Origin: Guptibacillus hwajinpoensis | Lineage (GTDB): Bacteria > Bacillota > Bacilli > Bacillales > Guptibacillaceae | NCBI RefSeq assembly: GCF_020524165.1 | Contig: NZ_JAIVKU010000005.1 | Location: 248,001-312,000 of the forward strand | Length of the DNA: 64,000 bases | Reading direction: 5' to 3' | Shown: positions 16,595 through 25,365 of the stretch, piece after piece | Numbering within the stretch: the first letter of the stretch is position 1 | Layout: every line of letters begins with the position of its first letter | Translations under genes and position numbers: made by a program | Notes under the pieces: model-generated | Seen by the model: only the letters and a program-made list of their open reading frames with translations | What the model was told of the DNA's origin: nothing | Databases searched by the model: none

Positions 16595-18166
16595 CTATTT
16601 AGTTGCAGGAGCCGTATGATCGGCATTTTCAGCGCCTGATTTCTTTTCTTTTCGTTTTTCTTTCCTTGGCTTTGGATCTTTCGCTACTAGATACTTTTCT
16701 TTCTTAAGCGCCTTGTAGAACGAGACGGTCATGAGAATCATTATGACCGAAAACGGTAAGGCTGCTAAAATGAGAACGTTCTGTAACGCCTGTAGGCCAC
16801 CAGTGTAAAGAAGAACAGCCGCCATGGAAGATTGGATAATCCCCCAAGTTAGCTTAACATTGGAACCTGGATTTAATGAACCGTAAGTGGTTTGCATACC
16901 AAGTACAAACGTTGCTGAGTCAGCTGATGTAATAAAGAAAGTACCTATGAGCGTAATCGCTACAATTGATAACACGGTACCCAGTGGGTAATTTTGCAAT
17001 GTGCCAAACAGCGATTCCTCTGTTGCAAGAGAAGCAATATCAGCAATCCCTTGCTGCTGAAGATTGATAGCTGAGACACCAAACGTTGAAAACCATAAGA
17101 AACCAACGATTGAAGGAACAAGAAGTACCCCTACAAGAAACTCACGAATGGTTCTTCCACGTGAAACACGTGCAATGAAGATTCCTACGAATGGTGACCA
17201 TGAAATCCACCATGCCCAGTAGAAAATCGTCCAGTTGTTAATCCATTCTCTGTTTTCAGGATTCAGTGGCGCAATTCGGAAACTCATTGCCATAAAGTTT
17301 GTAATATAAGCACCGATTGTATCAGTAAACATGTTTAAGATGTAAATCGTTGGACCTAGGATAAAGACCGCTAGGAAAAGAACACCTGCAAGTCCTAGGT
17401 TTGCATTACTTAAGTATTTGATCCCTTTCCCAATTCCTGACCAGGCTGAGATCATAAACAATACGGTAACAACACCGATAATAATCAGTTGTGAACTAAA
17501 GCTATTTGGTATGTCGGTTAAATAAGAGAGACCACCGTTGATTTGAACAGCTCCAAATCCTAGCGTCGTAGCAACACCAACAATCGTAGCAAAGACGGCA
17601 AGAACATCAATCACTTTACCTAAGAGACCGTTTACTCGCTCACCAAAGATAGGATACAATGTTGCACTAATCAAACCGGGACGGTCATGTCTGAATTTAA
17701 AGTATGCAAGTACGAGCGCGACAATTGCATAAATCGCCCATGCATGAATACCCCAATGAAAATATGAATACTGCATTGCTTCTTTAATAGCAGCGGGTGT
17801 TCCTGTTTCTGCAGTCGGTGCATTGACCGCATAGTGAGACATCGGCTCAGCTGTTCCCCAGAACACCAGTCCAATCCCCATTCCAGCACTAAATAGCATG
17901 GCAAACCAGCTTAATCTTGTGAATTCTGGTTTTTCATCAGGCTTTCCTAGCTTGATTTTTCCATACGGGGTGAAAATAATAAAGATACAAAAAATAACTA
18001 ACAGCGTAACAAGGATAAGGTAATACCACCCTAACTTGTTCGAAATAAATGACTGTGCATTTCCTGCCATCGATCCTAATGTATCTGGAGAAATTGCCCC
18101 CCAGATAACCATAATTAAACTAATAACCAGCGTGCTCCAAAAAACGGAGGATACTTTTTCCCTCAT
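16595..18166 (-). CDS. opuD: BCCT family glycine betaine transporter
   Basis: A 523-residue carrier with twelve membrane helices and the BCCT hallmarks: the glycine-rich SAGMGIGLVFWGTAEP (~residue 88), the tryptophan-rich YSYFHWGIHAWAIYA, and NWTIFYWAWWISWSPFVGIFIARVSRGRT, which holds the betaine-binding aromatic box. The hydrophilic C-terminal tail is lysine-rich, as in osmosensing members. It takes up glycine betaine with sodium for osmoprotection; OpuD of B. subtilis is the best match by eye. GAGGTG precedes the ATG at 18166; a GTG nine bases earlier overlaps that site and is rejected. A possible sigma-B promoter lies upstream. Confidence 0.9.
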   Translation of the reverse strand: MREKVSSVFWSTLVISLIMVIWGAISPDTLGSMAGNAQSFISNKLGWYYLILVTLLVIFCIFIIFTPYGKIKLGKPDEKPEFTRLSWFAMLFSAGMGIGLVFWGTAEPMSHYAVNAPTAETGTPAAIKEAMQYSYFHWGIHAWAIYAIVALVLAYFKFRHDRPGLISATLYPIFGERVNGLLGKVIDVLAVFATIVGVATTLGFGAVQINGGLSYLTDIPNSFSSQLIIIGVVTVLFMISAWSGIGKGIKYLSNANLGLAGVLFLAVFILGPTIYILNMFTDTIGAYITNFMAMSFRIAPLNPENREWINNWTIFYWAWWISWSPFVGIFIARVSRGRTIREFLVGVLLVPSIVGFLWFSTFGVSAINLQQQGIADIASLATEESLFGTLQNYPLGTVLSIVAITLIGTFFITSADSATFVLGMQTTYGSLNPGSNVKLTWGIIQSSMAAVLLYTGGLQALQNVLILAALPFSVIMILMTVSFYKALKKEKYLVAKDPKPRKEKRKEKKSGAENADHTAPATK

Positions 18167-18241
18167 ACACTTCACCTCAACTTAAAATAATTTCTGTTTC
18201 CCCTACCGTATAATTTAGTACAATCTTACCTCTACCTATTT

Positions 18242-18266
18242 ATACCACCAGAGAAAATGTCGAAAC
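18242..18266 (-). promoter_or_regulatory. possible sigma-B promoter of opuD
   Basis: On the minus strand GTTTCG and TGGTAT are separated by 13 bases; the -10 differs from GGGTAT at one base. The position, about 75 bases before the start, suits stress-induced osmoprotectant uptake, but the match is imperfect. Confidence 0.4.
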
Positions 18267-18359
18267 GCGTAATTTCTAGTACTAAATAACTGCTTGTCTC
18301 AATTAGTTGGTAAAACCTGCTGATCTCAAGGGTTTATGAGAAAATAATAAACCGAAAAT

Positions 18360-18647
18360 TTATTTTTTTTGCTTTCGATTATTTGATTTTTTCATTTTTA
18401 CACTCTTTGATGCAGGTTGTTTTCTGATCCACTTCAAATAGCGACGGATTTGGTCATCCTGCTTCAGCTTTGAAATGGAATCAAGTCTAATCGCTAATTC
18501 CTGGTTCGTATATAAAGCATGGATTTGCTTGTGACACGGAATGCAAAGAGATGCAGTTGGTTTATGCGCACCGCCCTCTTCCTTTGGGGTCAAATGATGA
18601 ATGGTACACGTGACGCCACTTCTTCCACATAATTCACATACATCCAT
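18360..18647 (-). CDS. HNH endonuclease-like protein
   Basis: The 95-residue product starts MDVCELCGRSGVTCTIHHLTPKEEGG and continues to LCIPCHKQIHALYTN, i.e. two CxxC zinc pairs framing the HNH motif (HHLTP ... CHKQIH). The tail is strongly lysine-rich. This matches the short YisB-like HNH proteins of Bacillus. Such domains nick or cut DNA, but the cellular role here is unknown. The ATG at 18647 follows GGAGG; a TTG five codons upstream overlaps the ribosome binding site. It stands alone, with no phage or mobile genes nearby. Confidence 0.8.
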   Translation of the reverse strand: MDVCELCGRSGVTCTIHHLTPKEEGGAHKPTASLCIPCHKQIHALYTNQELAIRLDSISKLKQDDQIRRYLKWIRKQPASKSVKMKKSNNRKQKK

Positions 18648-18717
18648 TCTTATATCCTCCAATAGCTAGTGTTTGTTATTTCCTTATACACTATACGGCC
18701 AGGTGAAGGCATCCCTA

Positions 18718-21700
18718 TTAAATGCTTAGAATATCTTTAATTTCCTCTTCAGATAAACTGGAAATCATCGTCTCACCAGGCTGAATGACCTTCTCAATGA
18801 GTTCTTTTTTCTTTTGTTGAAGTTCATAAATTTTTTCTTCAATCGTTCCCTGGGTAATCAACCTCATCACTTGAACGACCTTTTTCTGTCCAATTCGATG
18901 TGCTCGCCCTGCTGCTTGCTCTTCCACAGCAGGATTCCACCAGAGATCATATAGGATGACGGTATCCGCGCCCGTTAAGTTCAAGCCTGTGCCGCCCGCT
19001 TTTAATGAGATTAGAAAGATTTCATTCTCTCCCCCATTGAACCGTTCTGTCATTTCAACACGATCTTTCGATGGGGTTTGCCCATCTAAATAGAATACGG
19101 AGTAACCAAGATCAGCGAGCTTTTGATGAATGATTTTCAACATGCTAGAAAACTGCGAGAAAATAAGCAGTCGTTTTTCATTATCAATGGATGTTGTCAC
19201 AATATCCAAGAGCTGCTCAAGCTTTCCAGATTGCCCCTGGTAGTTTTCGACAAAAAGAGACGGATGACAACACAGCTGGCGAAGACGCGTAAGACCAGCT
19301 AGAATTTTCATACGGTTCTTTTGAAAACCGTCTCCAGCAAGACTTTCTTTCGTTTCTTGTTGAATGCGATGCAAATACCCGATATACAGCTCTTTCTGCT
19401 GTTTCGTTAACTCGGATACTTGAACTGTTTCAATTTTGTCAGGAAGTTCTTTTAGAACATCTTTCTTCACCCGTCTTAAAATAAACGGTTTAACCATTCT
19501 TGAGATCCGCTCATGAGGTAAATTTCGAAACGTCGCTTGATCAGGGAAGAAACCTGGCATTATTGAATGGAATAGCGCCCAGAGTTCATCGAGTGAATTT
19601 TCGATTGGCGTTCCGCTTAAGGCGAAACGTTTCTTAGCACGAAGCATTCTTATTGCCTGTGACGTTTTAGTTGCCGGATTTTTGATTGCCTGTGCTTCGT
19701 CGAGAATAACGGAATCAAACTGAATCGTTTCGTAATGATCAATGTCCTGGCGAAGCGTTGGATAGGAAGTAATCCATACATCCGGCTGAAGTCCCTGACT
19801 AAGAAGCTCTTTTCGTTCTGTAGGCGTACCCGTATTTACTTCAATCGTAAGATTAGGCGCAAATTTTTCAAATTCTTTCTTCCAGTTGTAAATAAGCGAA
19901 GCTGGGGCAACAACAAGTGCAGTTGCCTCAGGATTATCTTGTTTCTCGGAAAGGAGATACGCAATACTCTGCAACGTCTTCCCTAGCCCCATGTCATCTG
20001 CAAGAATGCCTCCAAGGTGATAATGGGCCAAGGCTTTTAACCATTGAAAACCCGTCATCTGGTAAGAACGCAAATCTGCTTCTAAACCAGACGGAAGATC
20101 AAATTGCAGATCCTCTGGATGTTTCAATCTTGAAACGAGGTCTCGGAAAGCTTTACTGTAACGTGATCCATGCTTCCCTCCACCCATTCTTTCATCAAGC
20201 TGCAATCCACGATAGAGAGGAAGGTGTAGCTCTCCTCGATCGATATCATTTTGTTTAATATTTAGGTCGTCGAATAATTGACTCACATGTTGAAAATCTT
20301 CATTTTCCATTGAAACAAAGGTACCATTTGAAAGGCGATAATAGCGGTCTTTTTCAATGACCGCTTTGAGAATATTTGAAATTTCTTCCTCGTTGAGCCC
20401 TTTCATGTCAAAGCTAACGTCAAGCCAATTGCCACTATTGTCCATGTCAACGGACGTTACAGGGGCAGATGATTCATCCAACAACCAGGCCCGAGCGGAT
20501 TCAGTCAGAAAAACAGCCGCAAGGTCATTTAGCTCAGGAATTGTCCAATAAAGAAAATCGAAAATGAGCGCTTCATCTTCAACGTAAAGTTCTTTACCGT
20601 TAAATTTCAAAGAAGCCTGTTCAATCAAGGACATAATCGCTTGTTCTTTTTCACTGTCTCTAAGAACAATCCCTTTCTCATTGACAATCCGATTCGTATC
20701 TTTAAATGGATTAATCACATCATCACCGTATTCGTACTCTACCGTGACTAGTAATCGGTCTCCTTCTGCATTTACATAAACTTTTGCCTGTAGATCTGGA
20801 TTGATAATTTTATCATTGATTTGCTCAGAAATAACGACATTTCCAAGTTTCTTTAATCCAGGAACGACTTGAGACAGAAAAGGCTCGATTTGTGCAGAAG
20901 AAATCGAAAGTTCACTCTTTCTAGCCGCGTTTCGAAAAGCTGATAGGTCTCTTAATAAGGACTGCTGCTTTTTGGAGAGCTTGTAAAGCTTTTCCTCATG
21001 AAATAACCAGCCATATGTAGGGAAGTAGGCTGCGCTTTGAAAACCATTTAACTGAATAACATACTCATTGTCCATCTCATCAATTTCAAATGAAAAAGGC
21101 AGGCCACCATCGACAAGTGCAATTTCTTCATAAAGCGTTCGATTGTACTCAAACCGTAATAAGCGATTCTGTTTGACAAACTCAGTAAGAAATTCATTTG
21201 CCGTTAATGGAGGTAAAATCAATTCCCGGTTTTCAGTAAACCGCCCCCAATTGTCAGGCAGATCCAAGTAAACCTTTTCGTTCCGTCTAATTGCAAGGAG
21301 AATTTGCATAAGAGGCTCATCAGCTTCATGAAACGTATGTTCGTCAGGCTCATAACTGAACTTTTTCGTAAACCAGTACGACTGCTCTTCAAGGACTGCA
21401 TCGAGAAAGGAACGGATATCTTTCACAACATACAACCGATTAACCCCTACTTTAAGCTCGAGCGTCCATGGTGAATCACCCTGTGATTTACGTAATGTAG
21501 GATATGAGCTTGCTTTTAAGGTGAATTCAACCTTTAGCTCATCAGCTCTCGCATTGGAGCGACCCGGTTCCGGTTGATAATCGCTTAACACCTGGATAAG
21601 CTGATTCGTTTCAAGATAACTTCGTGGTGATTGAGTTACCTGCGATGATTTCTCGCTTTCTTTTTCTGGTGGACCCTCTTCACTAATCGCAATGAGAACA

Positions 21701-21957
21701 GCGGCAAGGTGCTTGCATGTCCCATAGGTCTCAAATGCCTGACATTCACAAGATCCAAACCAATTATCACCAAGTAGCTCAATTAACACGCCATAGTCTG
21801 AACTGCCGTTTACATAAGCTCGGTAGGATTGATCTTCTTGATCATATGTAAGTTCAGAAACGCGTCCGTTCTGATAATACGTTAGCCCCCTTTGATAGAA
21901 GCTGACAGGAAAACGTTCTTTTATTTCACTTTTAGTAAACATCGAAAAATGCTTCAT
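18718..21957 (-). CDS. SNF2-family helicase with N-terminal SWIM zinc finger
   Basis: A 1079-residue protein. Near residue 70 lies a SWIM zinc motif (CECQAFETYGTCKH). A long middle region with little recognisable sequence follows, then a Snf2 ATPase: Walker A in LADDMGLGKTLQSIAYLL (~655), DEAQ box in VILDEAQAIKNPATKTSQ (~752), SGTPIENSLDELWALF, and the helicase C-terminal domain with FSQFSSMLKIIHQKL, SLKAGGTGLNLTGADTVI and AAGRAHRIGQ. It resembles B. subtilis YwqA but is longer. Such proteins translocate on double-stranded DNA and probably remodel protein-DNA complexes. Start: an ATG at 21957 or a GTG two codons earlier; neither has a strong ribosome binding site. Confidence 0.9.
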   Translation of the reverse strand: MKHFSMFTKSEIKERFPVSFYQRGLTYYQNGRVSELTYDQEDQSYRAYVNGSSDYGVLIELLGDNWFGSCECQAFETYGTCKHLAAVLIAISEEGPPEKESEKSSQVTQSPRSYLETNQLIQVLSDYQPEPGRSNARADELKVEFTLKASSYPTLRKSQGDSPWTLELKVGVNRLYVVKDIRSFLDAVLEEQSYWFTKKFSYEPDEHTFHEADEPLMQILLAIRRNEKVYLDLPDNWGRFTENRELILPPLTANEFLTEFVKQNRLLRFEYNRTLYEEIALVDGGLPFSFEIDEMDNEYVIQLNGFQSAAYFPTYGWLFHEEKLYKLSKKQQSLLRDLSAFRNAARKSELSISSAQIEPFLSQVVPGLKKLGNVVISEQINDKIINPDLQAKVYVNAEGDRLLVTVEYEYGDDVINPFKDTNRIVNEKGIVLRDSEKEQAIMSLIEQASLKFNGKELYVEDEALIFDFLYWTIPELNDLAAVFLTESARAWLLDESSAPVTSVDMDNSGNWLDVSFDMKGLNEEEISNILKAVIEKDRYYRLSNGTFVSMENEDFQHVSQLFDDLNIKQNDIDRGELHLPLYRGLQLDERMGGGKHGSRYSKAFRDLVSRLKHPEDLQFDLPSGLEADLRSYQMTGFQWLKALAHYHLGGILADDMGLGKTLQSIAYLLSEKQDNPEATALVVAPASLIYNWKKEFEKFAPNLTIEVNTGTPTERKELLSQGLQPDVWITSYPTLRQDIDHYETIQFDSVILDEAQAIKNPATKTSQAIRMLRAKKRFALSGTPIENSLDELWALFHSIMPGFFPDQATFRNLPHERISRMVKPFILRRVKKDVLKELPDKIETVQVSELTKQQKELYIGYLHRIQQETKESLAGDGFQKNRMKILAGLTRLRQLCCHPSLFVENYQGQSGKLEQLLDIVTTSIDNEKRLLIFSQFSSMLKIIHQKLADLGYSVFYLDGQTPSKDRVEMTERFNGGENEIFLISLKAGGTGLNLTGADTVILYDLWWNPAVEEQAAGRAHRIGQKKVVQVMRLITQGTIEEKIYELQQKKKELIEKVIQPGETMISSLSEEEIKDILSI

Positions 21958-22200
21958 ATCCACATCACATCAATTCCAATGGTAGTAGTAACCTTCATTA
22001 TACAATTTTCCACATCTTCTTCAAAATATTGAGCGACCCAAAAAAGCATAATAGCATATTTTCGAACAAATTCAAAATTGCACTTCTAATTTAAAAGGTT
22101 TGGACATGTATTTAAGTAAGAAAGAATATCGGTTATCAGCCACTTTTTCTAAAATGAGTCATCTTCCTACAAGGGCTATGACTAAAGGAGAATGCCGAGC

Positions 22201-22839
22201 ATGTTAGAGATTGCACTTACTCACATCGTTCTAGGCTTATCAATAGCGGCGCCACTTGGACCGATTAATATCGAAATTATGAAGAGGGGCATACATAAAG
22301 GATTTTGGTCATCACTTCTCGTTGGGGCTGGAGGGATGAGCGCAGATCTAATTCTTATGTACTTAATGTATTTTGGGATTGCAACGTTTGTAAAGTTAAC
22401 CGCAGTTCAAATTTCCCTCATGATTCTAGGTGCCATCATTTTAACGGTTTCTGGCATTCAAGGCTTTTTATCACGAGTGAGTTTAGATGAAGAAAACGAC
22501 AAAGAAGGAGCTGGACTCTTTCATTCTTATCTAACTGGTTTTATGATTGCTGCTTTTAATCCAATGAACCTCTTATTTTGGCTAGGGATCTATGGCTCTG
22601 TATTAAGTGTATCACTTCAGCAACCTGACAAATGGCAGGCTTTCTTTTTATCCGCTCTCGTCTTTATTGGAATCGGTCTCTGGAATATTAACCTCTGTAT
22701 GACCGTCCATTTTGGGAAGTCATTAATGAAACCACGTACGCTGCGCGCGATTAGTGTAACCGCAAGTGTCGTGTTATTATTCTTCGGATTACGATTTGGC
22801 TACCTTGCAGCTGAAATGATTTTTGTGGCTTCAAAATAG
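22201..22839 (+). CDS. LysE/RhtB family exporter
   Basis: A 212-residue membrane protein with six hydrophobic helices and the LysE signatures GLSIAAPLGPINIEIMKRGIHKGFWSSLLVGAGG near the start and FMIAAFNPMNLLFWLGIYG in the middle (the NP turn). Family members export amino acids or related metabolites driven by proton motive force; the substrate cannot be read. AAAGGAG precedes the ATG at 22201, while an ATG three codons earlier touches the ribosome binding site and is rejected. Confidence 0.85.
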   Translation: MLEIALTHIVLGLSIAAPLGPINIEIMKRGIHKGFWSSLLVGAGGMSADLILMYLMYFGIATFVKLTAVQISLMILGAIILTVSGIQGFLSRVSLDEENDKEGAGLFHSYLTGFMIAAFNPMNLLFWLGIYGSVLSVSLQQPDKWQAFFLSALVFIGIGLWNINLCMTVHFGKSLMKPRTLRAISVTASVVLLFFGLRFGYLAAEMIFVASK

Positions 22840-22864
22840 GGCTGGTTTCTCCAGCCCTATTGGA
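22836..22864. terminator. terminator between LysE gene and small membrane gene
   Basis: AATAGGGCTGG pairs with CCAGCCCTATT. The T-rich side is on the minus strand, but the hairpin lies between two convergent genes and can serve both. Confidence 0.7.
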
Positions 22865-22875
22865 AGTTTCTTCTC

Positions 22876-23070
22876 TTAGCTGAAATAAACATAAGCCGCA
22901 ATTCCTGCTACCGCTAGAACGGTTACACAAAGATAAATGGCTGATATGGTGACGGTCGTATTTTTTGCCTTCTTCCCATACCCTGGATCACTCTTTCCCG
23001 CAACCAATAATGTACCAATTAAGATAATAACAAGAAAAATAATAATAAGCGTTGTTGCAATCGTAATCAT
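22876..23070 (-). CDS. small two-helix membrane protein
   Basis: A 64-residue product with two hydrophobic helices (residues ~4-25 and ~43-62) joined by a glycine/lysine-rich loop (AGKSDPGYGKKAKNTT). GGAGGG lies about seven bases before the ATG at 23070. I do not recognise a characterised family. It lies back to back with the betaine-binding lipoprotein gene (about 130 bases between starts), so the two may share regulation, though nothing proves this. Confidence 0.6.
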   Translation of the reverse strand: MITIATTLIIIFLVIILIGTLLVAGKSDPGYGKKAKNTTVTISAIYLCVTVLAVAGIAAYVYFS

Positions 23071-23200
23071 CCCCATCCCTCCTCACCTCTAATCATACAC
23101 TGTCCTGATTTTGTAATAAACCTGCAAAACTGTGACATATTTGTTATGATAAAAAACATGTGCAAAATTGCACAATAAATAGAGAAAGAGGAGAGTATCT

Positions 23201-24061
23201 ATGAGGAGAGGAATCTTACTAATGATCATCGCAGCACTATCCATTTTAGCTGCCTGCAGTGGATCCGAAGAAAATGGTGCTGACGAATCGAAAGGGACAG
23301 TGACGTTTGGTCTAAACAACTGGGCTGAGAACATTGCTGTATCAAATATGTGGAAAGTCATATTAGAAGAAAAAGGGTATGATATTGAGCTAAAATCAAT
23401 GGAAAAATCACCAGTATGGGCCGGAGTTTCTCAAGGTGACCTTGATGTAGCCGCTGAAGTTTGGTTACCAACAACGGATAAGCCATTATATGAAGAATAC
23501 AAAGAGGATGTTGTTTTGCACGATGCCTGGTACGAAGGAACCGGTCTTGGGTTAGTGGTTCCATCTTATATGGATATTTCAAGCATTGATGAACTAAATG
23601 ACAAAAAAGATGAGCTTGGCTTAGAAGAAATTGTCGGGATCGACCCTGGTGCAAGCTTAATGGAAATGAGTCGAACAGCGCTTAAGGAATACAATTTATC
23701 GTATGACCTTGTTGACAGCTCAGGCCCTGCAATGATGAGTGAATTGAAGAAAGCCTATGAAGACGAGGAGCCAATTGTTGTCACACTCTGGAATCCTCAC
23801 TGGGCTTTTGCAGAATATGACCTCAAGTATCTTGAAGACCCGAAGAAGGTTTACGGTGAAGCAGATGATATCTTCTTCATGACAAGAACAGATTTCAGTG
23901 ACGAGCACCCTGAAATTGTTGAATGGATGAACAATTGGAAGATGGACGATGATTCTCTTGGTAGTTTAATGGCTACGATCAAAGATGCTGATGATGCTGA
24001 AAAAGGTGCTCAGCATTGGGTGGAAGAGAACGAAGAACTCGTCTCAGAATGGACGGAATAG
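23201..24061 (+). CDS. glycine betaine ABC transporter substrate-binding lipoprotein
   Basis: The 286-residue product has a lipoprotein signal (MRRGILLMIIAALSILAAC, lipobox LAAC), then an OpuAC-type binding domain: FGLNNWAENIAVSNMWKVIL, DVAAEVWLPTT, DAWYEGTGLGLVVPSYM, GIDPGASLMEMS and VTLWNPHWAFAEYDL. The spaced tryptophans fit the aromatic cage that binds betaine. No ATPase or permease gene is next to it, so it is an orphan binding protein that must work with a transporter encoded elsewhere, or act as a sensor. GAGGAGAG precedes the ATG, and TATGAT (23145-23150) may be its -10. Confidence 0.88.
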   Translation: MRRGILLMIIAALSILAACSGSEENGADESKGTVTFGLNNWAENIAVSNMWKVILEEKGYDIELKSMEKSPVWAGVSQGDLDVAAEVWLPTTDKPLYEEYKEDVVLHDAWYEGTGLGLVVPSYMDISSIDELNDKKDELGLEEIVGIDPGASLMEMSRTALKEYNLSYDLVDSSGPAMMSELKKAYEDEEPIVVTLWNPHWAFAEYDLKYLEDPKKVYGEADDIFFMTRTDFSDEHPEIVEWMNNWKMDDDSLGSLMATIKDADDAEKGAQHWVEENEELVSEWTE

Positions 24062-24091
24062 AACGACTCATCTTCGAATTCTTTATCTAGA

Positions 24092-24131
24092 AGGAAAGGA
24101 ACCCTCCAAATGTGGAAAGGGTTCCTTTTTG
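24092..24131 (+). terminator. terminator after betaine-binding protein gene
   Basis: GGAAAGGAACCCT pairs with AGGGTTCCTTTTT across a 13-base loop; the plus strand ends in five T residues. Confidence 0.85.
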
Positions 24132-24140
24132 TGATTCTCC

Positions 24141-25142
24141 CTATGATTGTGAAAGATCATTTACTGCAACGACTTTTCCAATCGTCTTTCCAGATTCAAG
24201 GCGAGTATGCGCATCAGCAATGGTAGAAAACGTAAAGCTTTCTTCATCTAAAACCGGTTTTAACACGTTGTGATCCACCATTCGAGCAACGTTTGTTAAG
24301 ATATCACCATGGTGCTCTCTTCCTTCATTCGTTAGCATAGGAACGAGCATTAACACACCGTGATACGTGGCGCTTTTCACGTAAAGAGGCGTCATATCGT
24401 GTTCTCCACTTCCAACGATACAAGCAACTTGGCCTCCGTTCTTTACTGCATGGAACGACTTCTCCATATTATCACCGCCGACAGTATCGAATACAGCATC
24501 AAACCCTTTACCGTCTGTATACTGGTTGACATAGTCTTCTACGGACGTTTCTTTATAGTTAATCGCATAATCCGCACCCAACTCTTTACCAATGTTCATT
24601 TTCATCGAAGTGGACGCCGTCGTGTAAACGATGGCTCCTAATGATTTTGCTAGCTGAATGGCAATATGACCGACGCCTCCAGTGGCACCATGAATGAGCA
24701 CTTTCTGGCCAGGTCTTACGTTCATACGATCAACAAGGGCTTCCCATGCGGTGATTGAGACGAGCGGCAGGGCTGCCGCTTCTGACATTGATAATCGTTC
24801 AGGCTTTCTAGCTACAAGCTTTTGATCGACAATCATTTGCTCACGTAGGGCTCCGTCAACACCCTTTACACCACCAGCACACGCATACACTTCATCTCCC
24901 TTTTGAAAAGGGCTTCCTTCGGATACTTCTTCTACAACTCCCGCAACATCTCCATGGAGAACCGCTGGAAAGGCTGGAGCAAACGCCTCAGCTTGACCTG
25001 AACGAACTTTTGTATCAACGGGATTTACACTTGTTGCCTTTACATTAATCTTTATTTCTCCTGGCTTTAAATCTCTTGCAGAAAGTTCTTCTACTTGGAA
25101 TTTGGAAGGATTCCCGAATTCCTTTATGACAACTGCTTTCAT
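24141..25142 (-). CDS. zinc-free medium-chain dehydrogenase (quinone oxidoreductase type)
   Basis: The 333-residue protein starts MKAVVIKEFGNPSKFQVEELS, has VNPVDTKVRSG and HGDVAGVVEEVSEG of the MDR fold, and a nucleotide-binding motif LIHGATGGVGHIAIQLAKSLGA (~residue 145). Structural-zinc cysteines are absent, placing it among NADPH:quinone reductase/zeta-crystallin-like enzymes that act on quinones, enals or similar electrophiles. GGAGG lies ten bases before the ATG at 25142; the frame continues upstream to 25169 but without support. The upstream region holds a long inverted repeat (25260-25306). Confidence 0.85.
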   Translation of the reverse strand: MKAVVIKEFGNPSKFQVEELSARDLKPGEIKINVKATSVNPVDTKVRSGQAEAFAPAFPAVLHGDVAGVVEEVSEGSPFQKGDEVYACAGGVKGVDGALREQMIVDQKLVARKPERLSMSEAAALPLVSITAWEALVDRMNVRPGQKVLIHGATGGVGHIAIQLAKSLGAIVYTTASTSMKMNIGKELGADYAINYKETSVEDYVNQYTDGKGFDAVFDTVGGDNMEKSFHAVKNGGQVACIVGSGEHDMTPLYVKSATYHGVLMLVPMLTNEGREHHGDILTNVARMVDHNVLKPVLDEESFTFSTIADAHTRLESGKTIGKVVAVNDLSQS

Positions 25143-25259
25143 AGTTATACGTCCTCCTTCATTTCTCAATACATCGTATTGTTCTTTCTACATTTCCCTG
25201 TTAACTTTCTAAACAAACAGGTATTGTCTGACCAATTTATGACCACACTTCATGATACA

Positions 25260-25306
25260 GCCGGTCATTATCTTTTCATAACAAAAGATGCTGTCAGATG
25301 ACCGGC
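25260..25306. repeat. nested inverted repeat
   Basis: GCCGGTCAT (25260-25268) is perfectly complementary to ATGACCGGC (25298-25306). Inside it ATCTTTT (25270-25276) pairs with AAAAGAT (25283-25289), so one 47-base unit can fold as a hairpin within a hairpin on either strand. It lies ~118 bases before the dehydrogenase start. No T-run follows directly, so a plain terminator is unlikely; an operator or RNA element is possible. Confidence 0.6.
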
Positions 25307-25326
25307 CGTACCAATGCAAGTCATTG

Positions 25327-25360
25327 AAAGGGCCCTTCTCACATTGTGAGAGGGGCCTGA
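25327..25360 (-). terminator. hairpin after nitronate monooxygenase gene
   Basis: GGCCCTTCTCAC pairs with GTGAGAGGGGCC around a 3-base loop, starting nine bases past the stop codon at 25366. The T-run is short (CTTTC), so termination may be partial. Confidence 0.6.
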
Positions 25361-25365
25361 TCGTT

